A stretch of DNA of 64,000 bases, from assembly GCF_963924675.1 (NCBI RefSeq), contig NC_089230.1, positions 72,469,223-72,533,222 on the forward strand, written 5' to 3'. Under the pieces are notes generated by a model. It was not told where the DNA came from. It saw only the letters and a program-made list of their open reading frames with translations, and ran no database searches. Source of the DNA: Phocoena phocoena. Lineage: Eukaryota; Chordata; Mammalia; Artiodactyla; Phocoenidae. The translations under genes were made by a program, and so were the position numbers. Below, piece by piece: positions 25,009 through 37,618 of the stretch (the stretch's first letter is position 1; every line of letters begins with the position of its first letter).

Positions 25009-25360
25009 TCTAAATGTTTATGTCCCCTCAAACTCATATATTGAAATCCTAACCCCTAAAGGTGATGGTATTAGTAGGTGGGGACTTTGGGGGATGCTTA
25101 AGCCATGGGAGTGGAGCCCTCATGAATAACATTAGTGCCCTATAAAAGAAAGATCTCTAGCCCCTGGCACTATGTGATGACGTGGAAAGAAAGTGCCAGC
25201 TATGAAGCAGGAAGAGGCCTTTCACCAGAACAGTGCCATGCTGGCACCTTGATCTTGGGCTTTTCAGTCCCCAAGACTGTGGGAAATAAATTTCTGTTGT
25301 TTATAAGCTACCCAGTCTGTGGCATTTTGTTACAGCAACTCAAACGGACTAAGACACCTC
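25009..25360 (+). mobile_element. MLT1/MaLR-type solo LTR
   Basis: CTAAATGTTTATGTCCCCTC, GTGGGGACTTTGGGGGATGC, GTGGAGCCCTCATGAATAAC, GTGGGAAATAAATTTCTGTTG and ACTCAAACGGACTAAGACA are the ordered landmarks of a MaLR LTR, with the AATAAA signal intact. Nested in the old L1. Confidence 0.8.
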
Positions 25361-25874
25361 CAAATAGACTTTAAAATATGAAAGACGATCAAGAATATAA
25401 AAATCTGCCCATGGGATCAGGGGCAAAGTGATGAAACAGTTTTACAAATGAGTTCTACCAACAAGTGAAGGAACAGATCCCTGTCATGTAGGAATTTTAC
25501 CATAAAATAGAAAAAGAGGAAGAATTGCCCACCCCAAAACACACGTTACATGACCAGTATTACTCCGATATCAAAACCAGGTTAGAATGATTTAAAGAAT
25601 GAAAATAACAACACTAATCTCATAAACACTGATAAAAACCTCCTTAATAAAATATTAGCAAAGAAGATTCAGTGATTAGAAAACAACAAAAATTATGACT
25701 CAAATGTGTAACTGGTTTTATCCCAAGAATATGAGTTGAGTTTAGAAAAACCTATTGTTTTTTAAATCTATATTTTATCTATTATCACATTAGCTGAATA
25801 AAACTGAAAAACAAAATCATCTCAGTAGATGGAGAAAAACTTTTTTTTTAAGTTATGATTTAAAAAACATAGCA

Positions 25875-26083
25875 GGGCTTCCCTGGTGGCGCAGTGGTTG
25901 AGAGTCCGCCTGCCGATGCAGGGGACATGGGTTCGTGCCCCAGTCTGGGAAGATCCCACATGCCGTGGAGCAGCTGGGCCCGTGAGCCATGGCCGCTGAG
26001 CCTGCGCGTCCGGAGCCTGTGCTCCGCAACGGGAGAGGCAACAACAGTGAGAGGCCCTCGTACCGCAAAAAAAAAAAACAAAC
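25875..26083 (+). mobile_element. CHR-type SINE with 13-bp target-site duplication
   Basis: GGGCTTCCCTGGTGGCGCAG start and CCGC(A)n end. AAAAAACATAGCA is repeated exactly at 25862-25874 and 26084-26096. Minus-strand frames of up to 120 residues over it are SINE shadows. Confidence 0.95.
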
Positions 26084-26222
26084 AAAAAACATAGCATATT
26101 TGTTTGCAAAATTAGAAGGAAATTTCCTCAACTTAATAAAAATTTTAACACAACAAAAAATCATACTTAATATAGAAAATAGAATAAGAAAAACATTTGA
26201 TAAAATTAACACCATTAAAAAT

Positions 26223-26485
26223 TAAAAACACAGATTCACAGATATAGAGAACAAACTAGTGGTTACCAGTGGGGAGAGGGAAGCGGGGAGGGGCAAGAGA
26301 GAGGTAGAGGATTAAAAGGTACAAACTATTAGGTATAAAATAAGTTACAAGGATATATTGTACAACACAGGGAATATAGCCAATATTATATAATAACTAT
26401 GAATGGAGTATAACCTTTAAAAGTTGTGAATCACTATATTGTATACCTGTAACTTATATAATATTGTACAGCAACTATACTTCAA
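26223..26485 (+). mobile_element. L1 3' end, older subfamily
   Basis: CACAGATATAGAGAACAAACTAG, GGTTACCAGTGGGGAGAGGG, GGATATATTGTACAACACAGGG and GTACAGCAACTATACTTCA. Confidence 0.8.
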
Positions 26486-26499
26486 TTAAAGAAATTAAA

Positions 26500-26644
26500 A
26501 ACAAATGCCATGCACATATATTTGGAGAAAACTGTAATCCAAAAAGATATACACATCCCAGTGTTCATTGCAGCACAATTTACAATAGCCAAGACATGGA
26601 AACAACCTGTGTCCATCAAGAGATGAATGGATAAAGAAGATGTG

Positions 26645-26687
<43 letters not shown>

Positions 26688-27180
26688 ATGGAATACTATT
26701 CAGCCATAAAAAAGAATGAAATGCCATTTGCAGCAACATGGATACGACTAGAGATTATCATACTAAGTGAAGTAAGTCAAAAAAAGGAAGACAAATACCA
26801 TATGCTATCACTGATATGTGGAATCTAAAATATGACACAAATGAACTTATCCATGAAACAGAAGCAGACTCACAGACATAGAGAACAGACTTGTGGTTGC
26901 CAAGGGGGAGGGGGTTGGGGGAGGGATGGATTGGGAGTTTGGGATTAGCAGATGCAAACTATTATATATAGAATGGATAAACAACAAGGTCCTACTGTAG
27001 AGCACAGGGAACTATATTCAATATCCTGTGATAAACTACAATGGAAAAGAATATGAAAAAGAATGTACATATATACACACACACACATATATATAACTGA
27101 ATCACTTTGCTGTACAGCAGGAATTAACACAACACTGTAAATCAACTATAATTCAATAAGTTAAAAAAAACAACAAAACA
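26500..27180 (+). mobile_element. L1 3' end with (CA)n array
   Basis: AGCACAATTTACAATAGCCAAG, AATGGAATACTATTCAGCC, GGGAGTTTGGGATTAGCAG and AACTGAATCACTTTGCTGTA to a poly-A tail. It lies directly after another L1 tail, so two L1 3' ends are stacked head to tail. Confidence 0.85.
26648..26687. repeat. (CA)n microsatellite
   Basis: About 19-20 CA units inside the L1, giving a minus-strand poly(Cys-Val) pseudo-peptide. Confidence 0.95.
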
Positions 27181-27974
27181 AAAGTGTTGTGCAAACTAGG
27201 AATAAAAAGGCACTTCCTTAACCTGGTAAAATTTGTAAAACTATAGCAAATATCCTATTTAATGGTGAAACATTAGTTTTAAATAACTTAAAAATTATCT
27301 CAAAGGAAGAAATAAAACAATCATTCACAGCTAGTATTCATTATCTAACTCAAATTTGAGAAAACTCAAGAGAAAAACAGACCAATTATTAGAATTACAA
27401 ATTGAGGTCAGAATAAGACAAATATATATAAATAGGTTGCATTCCTACACACAAAAATATACATATGCATACAGTTTTAAAGCATATCGAATAGCAACAA
27501 AATGTAAGGTACTAGAAGTAAATCTAATGACAATGTGCATATCTTTATGAAGGAAATTATAAACATTTATTGAAAGACATTAAAGAAGTTCTATGTAAGT
27601 GGAGATATATCCCCATTCAAGGGTAACGGTGAAAATGATAAGGTTGTTAATCTCCCTCAAATAAGCTATAAAGCTTCAGTTATAATCCCAACAGTATTGT
27701 TCATGGACTTTGACAACTTTGTCTTAAAATTTATGTAGAAGAGCAAAGAACCAAGAACAGACATGACAATTCTGAAGAACTTCAAGGTGGGTGAGGACCC
27801 TCATCCTGGCAACTATGAAGGTCTTCCTAAAGCTTGAAGAATGAAGCAACATGGTACAGGGAAGGGACAAAGAAACCTACGAACAGATGGGAAACTCAGG
27901 CATTGACATATGCATAGATGAAAACCTGACACGTGACAGAAGTGTCTTTGGAAATCCGAAAGGAAAGGACAGAA

Positions 27975-28265
27975 TAGTCCAGTGTTTTTCACATTTTGTT
28001 TTACCAATTACCCACAGTGAGAAATGCATTTAACACTGCAACTCAAACCATACAGTCATGTGTATGTAGGTAAATATATACATAAAACGAAAACAGAAGA
28101 TTCGAGGAAAATAGTTACAATTACTATGTGCAGTGCATCCTGGTATTTTTCTATTCAGCCCTGTTTTATTTAAAACACACACACACAAAATTGTTGCAAC
28201 CCATACAGTCGATTCCATAAGCGCTACAGAGTTGTAACCTTCAATTTGAAAAACTGCACTGTACA
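27975..28265. mobile_element. possible DNA transposon fragment
   Basis: The ends CCAGTGTTTTTCACATTTT and AATTTGAAAAACTGCACTG are approximate inverted repeats of hAT type. Family not identified. Confidence 0.4.
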
Positions 28266-29560
28266 ACAAGGTTCTTGATAGAGAGTTCTGTGCAGTGGGC
28301 ATTCTAGTATGGTTCCCCAGGGGTTGCAGAGGGAGTTGATTTGTAGCGTTTGCCCATAACTGTGGTATAAAAATTCCTGCCGTGGCCCATATGAGCTAGC
28401 AATGTGTTTAACAACCAGCTAACACGATGCCTGTGAATTAACAATGAACTTTCATGAGCTGGTACGAGGTAGCTGTAACACGCTGCTGATTCTAGGATAA
28501 CTGGTTACCCATATGAAAGAAATAAATAATCAGACCTGTACACCACACCATATATGAACATGAATTTCAGGTGAACTAAATACCTGACACATGAAAAACA
28601 AAGATGTGAATGTGAAATGTGAAAAGCAAAAGTTAGAAAGTGCGAAACAAAAAACAGTAGTATGTCTTTTTAACTCCTGGGTAGGAAAGGATTCTTAAAT
28701 GATGTTAAAATCACAAGCCACAGAGGGAAAGATTGATACATCTGATTACACTTAAAAGAGACATTCCTGAGCATTAAAATTCAACACTTAAAAAGTGAAA
28801 AAACAAGCCACAGACTAGGATACAACATTTGCAACTCATATACATTGAGAATTTTATAGGAATTCTTATAAATCAGTAAGAAAAAAAACCCTATAGAAAA
28901 ATACACAAAGACACGTGCAATTAATTTACAGCTGAGACGATCTAAATGGCAGAAGAAAAAGGAAGACAGGGAAAGAGGAATGGAAGGAAGAAGAAAGAAA
29001 AAGAAAAGCTCAGTCCCACTTGGGTTAGATGTATCAGCTGGGTTCAGACTGGAAAGCAACATTCACACCCAGTCTTTCAATTCAGAGGAAATTTAATTCA
29101 GAGACTTTGGAAACCCAAAAGGCGAGGCAACCAAGAGACATAACTGCAGGAACCCCTAGACTGGAAAGGAAAGAGAAGACATGGTGTTTTCAAAATCCAG
29201 AACCTGGGGCTGCCCAGCAGGCCCTGAGTGGAGAAGGGTCCATCCAGCTGAGTCAGAGCCATGGCAGGGGCTGGCCAAGGTGAGCTGGGGCCATGGAGAC
29301 CCCATTGGAGGCAGAGTGGATGGGGAAAAAGACCTTGGCTTCTCCCGTTTAACCTTCCACCAGTGCTTCACATTACCTGAATGAAAATGGAAGCTAGCAG
29401 GCAAGGGACGCTGGGAACTGTCCTTTTAGAGATGGGCTCCCTTCAGGATAGGAGAAAGAAAAGATCTGAGAGAAAACATGTAAATGCCCAACACATCAGG
29501 GGATGCACTGAGACCACTCCGTATCCATTAGATCTGGAATATTTCTAAAGTCAAACAATA
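28266..29560. other. intergenic, partly decayed L1
   Basis: 28500-28920 reads like worn L1 ORF2 C-terminus and following text (AAATACCTGACACATGAAAAAC, GCCACAGACTAGGATACAACATTTGCAACTC). 28.96-29.56 kb is unassigned. Confidence 0.45.
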
Positions 29561-30290
29561 AAAAGCATTTTAAGGATGTGAATGTATGAGAAATCTAATA
29601 CACTGGTAGTGAATGAGGAAACTGAAACAACCAATTTTGAAAATAGGGGTTTTTTTTCTCTAGTAAAATGGAAGGCGCACACATCTGTGACCTAAAAATT
29701 CTACTTGTAGGTATAAATTCCAGAGAAAATTCTCACATATATGCACAAGGAGACATGTACAAGAATATTAACCATTTGGAGATGGTTTCAAAAGTGGAAA
29801 TAATTTCAATGTCCATCAATAGGAGAATTAAATTTTTAATGTTATATATTAATATAATAATGGAATACTATACCACAGTTAAAACGAAGGAACTAGTGCT
29901 ACATGTTTTAACATGGATTTATCCCTCAAACCATGCCATTAAAACAAAGCAAGGAGCAGGAGACCATATACAATATCATTCATATAAAGTTTAAAAACAT
30001 AAAAGACAATTCTGTATTTTGCACGGGGATATTGCTTAGGACCACATACACAGGATAAAGTATAAGAAACATGTAAGGGAAAGATAAACACAAAATGCAG
30101 GATAATGGTAACCCTGGGAGTGATCTCGAGGAAAATGGCATCATGGAAGGGTCCCCAGGAGTCTTCATCAATATGTAAGTGCTTTGCTCCTCAGGTTAGG
30201 TGGGCAATACTTGCCTGTTCCTGACAGTTTCTCTCCACCTTTTTATACGTCTGAAATATTTGATTTTTATTAAAAAGATATGGAAGGACT
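29560..30290 (+). mobile_element. decayed L1ME-type 3' region
   Basis: GACCTAAAAATTCTACTTGTAGG, TCAATGTCCATCAATAGGAGA, TAATGGAATACTATACCACAG and CTGAAATATTTGATTTTTATTAAAAA. Confidence 0.75.
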
Positions 30291-30519
30291 GGCATCAAAT
30301 TACTTTATTACTCACCTATATATATCAATCCTCATATTGGTCAAAACTCTGAAATGTGTTTATAAGAATTCGTAACACAAAGCTGGTGTGAGAAATAGAA
30401 ATGGTTCATAAATTGCCCGTTAATTACTCCCTATGTTTTTGGACTTACAAAGAACTTGTGATCTTTCCTCCAAAAACCTCAGGTCCTTCGTTCCATCAAA
30501 TATATAAAAACCCAGAACA

Positions 30520-30729
30520 GGGCTTCCCTGGTGGCGCAGTGGTTGAGAGTCCGCCTGCCGATGCAGGGGACACGGGTTCGTGCCCCGGTCCGGGAGGATC
30601 CCACATGCCGCGGAGCAGCTGGGCCCGTGAGCCATGGCCGCTGAGCCTGTGCGTCCAGAGCCTGTGCTCCGCAACGGGAGAAGCCACAACAGTGAGAGGA
30701 CCGCGTACCGCAAAAAAAAAAAAAAACCC
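30520..30729 (+). mobile_element. CHR-type SINE with 11-bp target-site duplication
   Basis: GGGCTTCCCTGGTGGCGCAG start, poly-A end, flanked by AACCCAGAACA at 30509-30519 and 30730-30740. Confidence 0.95.
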
Positions 30730-30769
30730 AACCCAGAACATTTAGAGATAGTATTAGTGGCTAATATGT

Positions 30770-30915
30770 ATTAAGTATATTCTCTGCTTCAGGCACCTAT
30801 CATCCCCACTGTATGTACGAGAAAAACAGGGCACCAAGACAGGTAGTCGATTTCCCAAAGCCACCTAGCGAATCGGGGACAGAGCCTTTTCCACACTCAG
30901 TCTTCTGCCCCACCC
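30770..30915 (-). repeat. MIR-family fragment
   Basis: CTTCAGGCACCTATCATCCCC, GAGAAAAACAGGGCACCAAGACAGG and AAAGCCACCTAGCGAATCGGGG fit reverse-complement MIR. Confidence 0.6.
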
Positions 30916-31441
30916 AGGTCAGCCCTTGTTTTCCTGTCTTACCTCGGAGTAATTTTTAAACCAGGGTAGATGAAATAAGGGTGCTTCTGGCAATGTCTAG
31001 ACATGACCATAACGTGGAGCTTTCTAATGTCACGGAATAGAAAACAAAATTCAGAGGGCTCTTTGGGGAGAAGCGAGCACACCCTATTGGCACCCCTGGT
31101 TCTGAGGCCATACGACAGCTCCCACCAGCGTGTGACTTTGGGCAACTTAATCAAACCAACTGCATTCCAGTCCCGGTTCTACCACTTTCTGACCCATCAC
31201 TTAGCTTCTTTAAGCCTCATCCAGAAAACAGAGTATTTAATACCTTCCTCGTTGAGTTTGTCTGAGGGTGCTAAGTGAAAGCACGTCAGAAGTTCTTGCA
31301 CCCTGCCTGCCCCGTAACCTGAGATGGTTACCCACGGGACAGAGCCAACAGTGCCCATACCTTCCCAGCTCCACATTCAGTCACCTCACGTTGACATTGG
31401 CCATAGTGAGACAGGCTGGGACCTGGGACCCTTTGCTGCAG

Positions 31442-31883
31442 TGCTTGCAGCTGGGCAAACATCGCCCCAAGCAACAAAATACAAAGAAACTCTAAGGGAC
31501 TAAAAACAACGGTGTGCATGTACGGTTGAGGCACATTATGGACAACAAGATACAAAAGGACCAAAAAAAAATCAACTGCCACTTCTGAAGAGCCAGGAGC
31601 AAAAGCAGGACACTGCGCATGCCCCCTGCACACAGCACCACCAAAGAAGTGGGTAAAGCATCTAAGCCGCTCCTCCAGCCAGACCCCTGGACACAGCCCT
31701 ACCCTCGCCCCATAGAAGGAAGCAGCTCAGCCCCTGCCTCGGGGCTCAAGCCAGCGAAACTGTGGCTTGTCCTCGCTCCCCGCTGCTGCAGCAGCAACCC
31801 CAGTAAAGCTTTGCCTGAATTTCTCGTCTGGCTTCTTATCAGTTTCTACTGATTAAGGAGGCTGAGAATCCTGGTCGGTAACA
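31442..31883 (+). mobile_element. solo LTR, ERV1-like
   Basis: About 442 bp from TGCTTGCAGCTGGGCAAACA to CTGGTCGGTAACA, with 4-bp GCAG on both sides (31438-31441, 31884-31887). An AGTAAAGC poly(A)-like signal precedes a CTGAATTTCTCGTCTGGC-type R/U5. Orientation plus. Start assigned from the flanking repeat and TG rule, so it may shift by a few bases. No gag, pol or env remains. Confidence 0.65.
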
Positions 31884-31887
31884 GCAG

Positions 31888-33335
31888 CAAAAGGACTTAA
31901 ACCACAAAAATGGACAAATTCTACAAATCAGGGCTTTATGTATTTATTTTTCTAAGAGCTGGTTGTTAAACGGTTTACCAGCAACCCCTGCAGCACTGTT
32001 GGAATTGGTTTGTCAACTATATAAATATTAGCTATTGTTGTTTAAGATTTCATGACCAAGAGGACAAAATGGAGGTGAAAACAGCTCCCACAAGAACACG
32101 GTCCTCCATCTCACAGAACACCTGGGCAGCACACACAGGTAAGGCCTTCCTCTGTGCCCAAGCTGGGATGGTGGGGTGCCAGGGAAACAGCAGTTTTTCC
32201 ACAGCTGGTCCAGCACAAAGGGGCCGAGCTCCGTGGCTTCATTACTGAGTGAGCAGGTGGTATCTTCACGTGTCACTTTCTAATCTGACCAGCATTGTGC
32301 TTTTCCTGAAACCCCAGTAAGTACCGGGAACCCTGTATTTGGTTGCCTTTGCCACTTCCTAACTGGGTGACAGGGAGAATGCCCCTCCTTCCAATGGTTT
32401 ACTGCACAGAACTCCCATCTCACTGAAGGTTTAGAACAATTAATTCAAGATTTTAAAATATGAAAGTATATATATTAAAATACACCAGACAGTATGTGAA
32501 AGGCAATGAGGAAAATCTAGATGTATAATGATTTCTGGGATCTTTTTTCTCTAAACTGTGCAAGAATGTGGCTATCCTGAGACTTGCCTTGTGACAATTC
32601 TTATATTAGTAAAATATTAACTTGCTCAGAAAGTGAGAAATCCTCAGCATAACGAACACCTGAATGTATTTTACTAAGAATTTCAGTAGCTTCTCCCTTA
32701 GACATGTCTACAAGCCAGTTATTTGTACCGAACACAAATAACTGCGTTTCTTAGCATGTTCGAAATGAGAGGAAACAAGAACTGTAATGAAGTCAACACA
32801 GGCCACCTCAGCAAACACTACAATAAAAACACTTCCCTCACTATTCTGATCCACGGGTTGAGATGATGGCTAATTAGAAAATCCTGAGTCAGAACATAAG
32901 CTCTTCAAATTCGAGGAAGAGAGTTGCCAGCATCATTTTCAGATTTACCTCCAAGTGTCCGGTTGCTAAGAGACATATGGACAAAATGTACTGTAACATG
33001 GAAATGGTTGTTCCTCCCAAAGAGCCAAGCTTACACAAAGCCTGTGTGGTTTGTATCTGCCTCCACGGCTACAGTGATGATTTGCATTATTTAACGTGTT
33101 TGCCATTGTACCGGCATTAAAGATGTCTCATCATGGCCCTATTTGTCATTAGCTGCCCGTCTCTCAGGCCTGTCCCTTCCAGAATGTTCTCCCCACGCTA
33201 TCACCAGAGTTCTCTTCCTAGAATGTTAGTCATTCATTTATCAACTTCACAGTTGCCTTCTGCACTGTTATTTAGTTTACACTCTTAACTTAAATTGATT
33301 TAGACCCAAGCTTATTCTTGCCCTAAGCACTCCAT
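31888..33335. other. intergenic, nothing recognised
   Basis: No gene; a hAT-like scrap may lie at 31.93-32.02 kb. Confidence 0.4.
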
Positions 33336-34230
33336 ATGATTTGCTGTCACACAATGGAAGAAAATATTCGTGAAACATATCTGAAAAAGGACTTGTATCT
33401 AGATGTATAAAGAATGCTTCCAATTTAATAACAATAAGAAAAACAATCCAATCAAAAATGGGCAAGGGCTTCCCTGGTGGTGCAGTGGTTAAGAATCTGC
33501 CTGCCGATGCAAGGCACACGGGTTCGAGCCCTGGTCTGGGAAGATCTCACATGCCGCGGAGCAACTAGGCCCGTGAGCCACAACTACTGAGCCTGCGCGC
33601 CTGGAGCCTGTGCTCCGCAACAAGAGAGGCCACGATAGCGAGAGGCCCGCGCACCGCGATGAAGAGTGGCCCCCCGCTTGCCCCAACTGGAGAAAGCCCT
33701 CGCACAGAAACGAAGACCCAACACAGTCAAAAATAAATAAATAAACAAACCAATGAACCGACATTAAAAAAAAAAAAAGGGCAAAAGATTAAAACCCTAC
33801 AAAAGACAATATACCAGTGGCCAATAAGCACATGATAACAAGTTCAACGTCAACAGACATCAGACAAATGCAAATTAAAATCACAATAAGATACCACTAC
33901 ACACTAACTTTCAGAAGATTAATAATTCAAGGTTGTTGACGATGTGGAAGGTTGAAATTCTGATACAGTGCTTGCTGGTAGGAGTGTAAAATGGTACAAC
34001 CAATTTGGCAAAAAAAAAAACAACCTGGTATTTTCTTAAAAGTTTGAAACTGTACATTCAAAAGCATGTACATGTATCTAACTAGTATATGTCTCAGCAT
34101 TAGATCTAGAAATATACACAGAATAAAATAGGGTTTAAAAAAAAATTAAATGTACAGTTACCACATGACTCAGCAATTTCATTTGCAGGTATCTATCCAA
34201 GAGAAATGAAAAAATACAGAAAGACCTGGG
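33336..34230 (+). mobile_element. old L1M fragment split by a SINE
   Basis: GACTTGTATCTAGATGTATAAAG and AAAACAATCCAATCAAAAATGG on the left; CCAGTGGCCAATAAGCACATG, AAATGCAAATTAAAATCACAATA and TACAGTTACCACATGACTCAGC on the right. Confidence 0.75.
33466..33778 (+). mobile_element. CHR-type SINE, long form
   Basis: GGGCTTCCCTGGTGGTGCAG start; extended 3' part with GAAGAGTGGCCCCC and GAAGACCCAACACAGTC, then TAAATAAATAAAC and A tail. GGGCAA flanks both sides (33460-33465, 33779-33784). Inserted in the L1M. Confidence 0.9.
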
Positions 34231-34509
34231 CATGAATGTTCTGCAGACAATAGAAGCTTCTCTTGGGGTGACACCCTTCCTAAGAGCTGAGCACTTGCTG
34301 GAGGGCTGGGGGCAGTGGCCCGATGTCCCCTCGGCTTGCTCTCCGGGTGTGGAACCAGTGCCTCATTTCCAGGGCCCCGAGCTCAGTGTGCTGCCCCCCA
34401 AGATGGAGCCTCCATTCCATGAGTGCGGACCCGGAAGCAGAAGAGAACTTTAACCAGGAAAGAAAATATGTTTTTTGTATTTCAGATAGGTGACTCTGGC
34501 ATTCTGGCA

Positions 34510-34815
34510 GACAGAGAGAACAGACTTGGGATTGCCAAAGGGGAGGGAGGGTGTGGGAGGGATGAATTGGGAGTTTGGGATTAGCAGACGCAAGCTAGTA
34601 TATATAAAATGGATAAACAACAAGGTCCTACTGTAGAGCACAGGGAACTATATTCAATATCCTGGGATAAACCATAATGGAAAAGAATATGAAAAGGAAT
34701 GTATATATAAATGAATCACTCGGCTGGACAGCAGAAATTAACACAACACTGTTACTGAATCAACTATACTTCAATATACTTGAACACTGAATCAACTATA
34801 ACTTCAGTTAAAAAC
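34510..34815 (+). mobile_element. L1 3' end
   Basis: GAGAGAACAGACTTGGGATTGCC, GGAGTTTGGGATTAGCAGACG, CAACAAGGTCCTACTGTAGAGC and ATCAACTATACTTCA, followed by a duplicated CTGAATCAACTATA end. Confidence 0.85.
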
Positions 34816-35204
34816 ACACACAAAAAAAACCCAAAAAAAACCAAAGCAGAAAGACAGCAAGAGACTGGGGCTGGCTGAGGTTTCACTTTTCCTTTTGAAC
34901 CAATTAGCCGCCATTCTAAATATCGTAGACCAAACAAAGACTGGGTCATCTGCCCAAAGGTGGGAGTCTGCAGCTATCAACAGACACAGCCCCAAACTAG
35001 TTTAGGACAAGTTTATGTGGCAGAGAAGGTAGGCCACAGAGGAAGCTGGAGTCAAGCCTTCGCCAGCATAATGGAGTTAAGTATTCTGGCGTGGAAAGCA
35101 TCTCTCACTCCTCCATCACATTAAGGTGAAAATCGAGGGCCCATAGCGAGCTCTAGACAAAATACAATTATCTTACCTTGGACAAGTTTCTCTGTCCTCT
35201 TCAG

Positions 35205-35820
35205 ACTGTGGTAGGCAGAATGGTCGCCCAAAGACGTCGACACCCTAATGCCTGCAGACATTGAATATGCTATATTAAATGGCAAAACGGACTCTGCAGC
35301 TGTAACACTACAGGTTTTAAGATCAGGAGATTATCCAGGTAGTCCTGGGCGGGCCCCGTCTAATTGCATGAGCCCCTAAAAGCAGTGAACTTTCTCCAGC
35401 AGGGGGAAGAAAGACTGTAGCAGAAGGGAAATGCAGAGAGATCTAAAGCGTGAGACGCGCAGGATCTACCAGTGCTGGGGGGAGCCACACAGATAGCGTG
35501 AGAAGGGACATGGGCAGCTATACAAGCAAAGACTGGCCCCCAGCTGACTGCTAGCAAGGAAATGGGGAACTCCAACCTCAAGGAACTGAATTCTACGAAC
35601 AACCTGAAGGAGCCTGGAAGCTAAACATTCTCCAGCACCTCCCGAGAAGAGTCCAGCCTAGCTGACAACCGGATTTCAGCCTTAGGAGGTCTTCAGCAGA
35701 GGACCCAGCTGAGCCCCATTGGGCCCAGACCCCTGAGCTATGGAATAAATGGGTGTTTTAAGCCTCGAAGTTCACAGTAATTTGTCCTTGCGGAAATAGA
35801 AAACTGATACAAAACTGACA
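35205..35820 (+). mobile_element. MLT1-type MaLR LTR
   Basis: TGTGGTAGGCAGAATGGTCGCCC, GACACCCTAATGCCTGC, GGCAAAACGGACTCTGCAGCTG, GATCAGGAGATTATCC and the end GGAAATAGAAAACTGATACA are ordered MLT1 landmarks. ATGGAATAAATGGG carries the poly(A) signal. Confidence 0.8.
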
Positions 35821-36443
35821 CATAAACACATTTTTAAAAAGGAAGTAAGCAAGCAGAATTCTCAAGGAAAAGTGACTTTGAGTATAATTCCAATTTTCTT
35901 ATTGCGAATACAGGATGTAGGAGCCTTGGAGCTCTTCGCTCAAGAATAATAGTTACAATCCATACTCCCTTCTGCGCTCCTCAGTATACGGCTGTATTAA
36001 ATGGGAGACTGAGGCTCTATTTAGGGGAGTTTCTAAGGCCCTCTAGCAACACTGGAATGGAGAATGGATTTCAGTGAGGTCAAGACTGCGATAGGAATAA
36101 AAAAAAAAAACCTGCAATAGGAAGACCAGTTGTCGGGCTATTGTACTGAGGTGATTGAGGGACCACAGGGCAGGGCTAGCTGGTATGGAGGAATCAGATT
36201 GGAGAGGGAGACACTGATCCCGAAAAGTTCTAGAAGGGTTGGCTAGGTGGAAGGTAGCACCAGTAAATCAGAGAATTCAAGAGGAGGAATAGACCTGGGA
36301 GAGACTGAAACCATGGGTTTGCTTAAATCCACTTCAGCTGCCTTCACTGATCAAGGTGGTTTTGCATGTCCTCCAAGCGGCATGAAGCCTAAACAATAAG
36401 GTATGTATCTGCCCGAGTTATTTTCCAGGAACTTGGAGTCAGC

Positions 36444-36873
36444 TGTGTCTAGTTGGAGCTCAGCTGGTTAACACTGGATAGGACCACCGACCCTCCAAAC
36501 GGGCACACATGAGTGGCCACGCAGGGACCTTCTGACGCCAGAGGGTGGAAAACTCCACCCTCAGCTCGTGCTAAGCGCCTCCACTCTTGAACGTGCAGAA
36601 AGAAGCCTGTAGCCTCGTTACGCCTGCGCAGAACAACAATCACCCCCCACCTTTTCCCGGTCACCTTTCCCCACGCTCCCCACGCCTCAGACGGCCCTGC
36701 TTCTTCGTTCATTATCCCGTAATTCCCCTGAGCCCTTTGGCGGATCTGAGACTTGTTTTCCCGTCTTCTCACCCGGCTGCCTTTTAAATAAACCCTCTCT
36801 TTGCTGCAATCCGTGGCGTCTCAGCGTTTCGGCTTGCTGAGCGTCAGCCAAACATTAACCCGGTTTGGTTACA
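36444..36873 (+). mobile_element. ERV1-like LTR, 5' edge uncertain
   Basis: Text AACACTGGATAGGACCACC, then TTTTAAATAAACCCTCTCTTTGC (AATAAA), GGCGTCTCAGCGTTTCGGC and CCCGGTTTGGTTACA, a retroviral U3-R-U5 layout. No clear target-site duplication was found, so the 5' limit is approximate or truncated. No internal genes. Confidence 0.55.
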
Positions 36874-37618
36874 AGATGGTCACGGCAAAAGCTTAGTTTG
36901 GCATCCATTGAATTTGAGGGGCTTGTGGAACACCCAGGTGGTAACTGGATATTGAAAACTGAAGCTCAGCTGATTCTCAAAGATGCCAATTTGGGAATTA
37001 TTAACATATACGTTCAGAAGATGCTCATGGGTTTTCTTTTGCTTTAAAATACAGTAAGAAGACTGAGGAAGAGAAACAAACAGGGAGTAACCTGTAGGTA
37101 ATTAGAAAAGGGTTTGGAGGAGAGAGGAAAAAGGAGGGTAGAAAAGATGAGAGAGCTAAGGTAGAATTAACAGATATATTACTAATAAACTACAAAAAAA
37201 GGTGTGCCTGGAAAGTTCATGATCTTAGGGGAGAAAAAAAGAGGTGGCAGGAAGGCAGAGGTAGAAAATGTTCCTCTTAGCCACAGGGAGCATGGCCACC
37301 TCCGGCCTGAGTGAATGACGATGCATGGAGGAGGGAGACGCAGGGAAAGAAGAAAGTGTTGATCCAGCCACTTGCACCTGGGGAGCTTCCTGGGCTGGGG
37401 GTTTGTAATTTGAGGAATGTTAATATTGTGTTCCTCCTGAGTACACCATTCATTCAGTGAAGACTTGGCTATTTACCAAATCGTTTGTAAACGATTTCTG
37501 TAAAAGCAAAAGCAATGCTGCCATCCTGAATATGGCTGTAAAATCTAAGTTCGCTTACGCATAGCCACCTATGCATCCAACACAGTTTCCTCATGAAAAG
37601 CTCACAATGGCTTTTCTT

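Larger units (their letters stand above)
24840..27830 (+). mobile_element. old L1 ORF2 body, fragmented by nested insertions
   Basis: Plus-strand ORF2-derived segments at about 24840-25003, 25366-25872, 26097-26222 and 27185-27830 carry L1 phrases such as GATCCCTGTCATGTAGG, ATTAGCAAAGAAGATTCAGTGATTA, ATCTCAGTAGATGGAGAAAAA and AGTTATAATCCCAACAGTATTG. Between them lie a MaLR LTR, a SINE and two L1 tails. Further decayed L1 text resumes at 28.5-28.9 and 29.6-30.3 kb, so one ancestral L1 may underlie the interval. Confidence 0.7.

Noticed and set aside
26482..26739. Poly(Cys-Val) peptide on the minus strand
   Set aside because: Translation of the CA microsatellite inside an L1.
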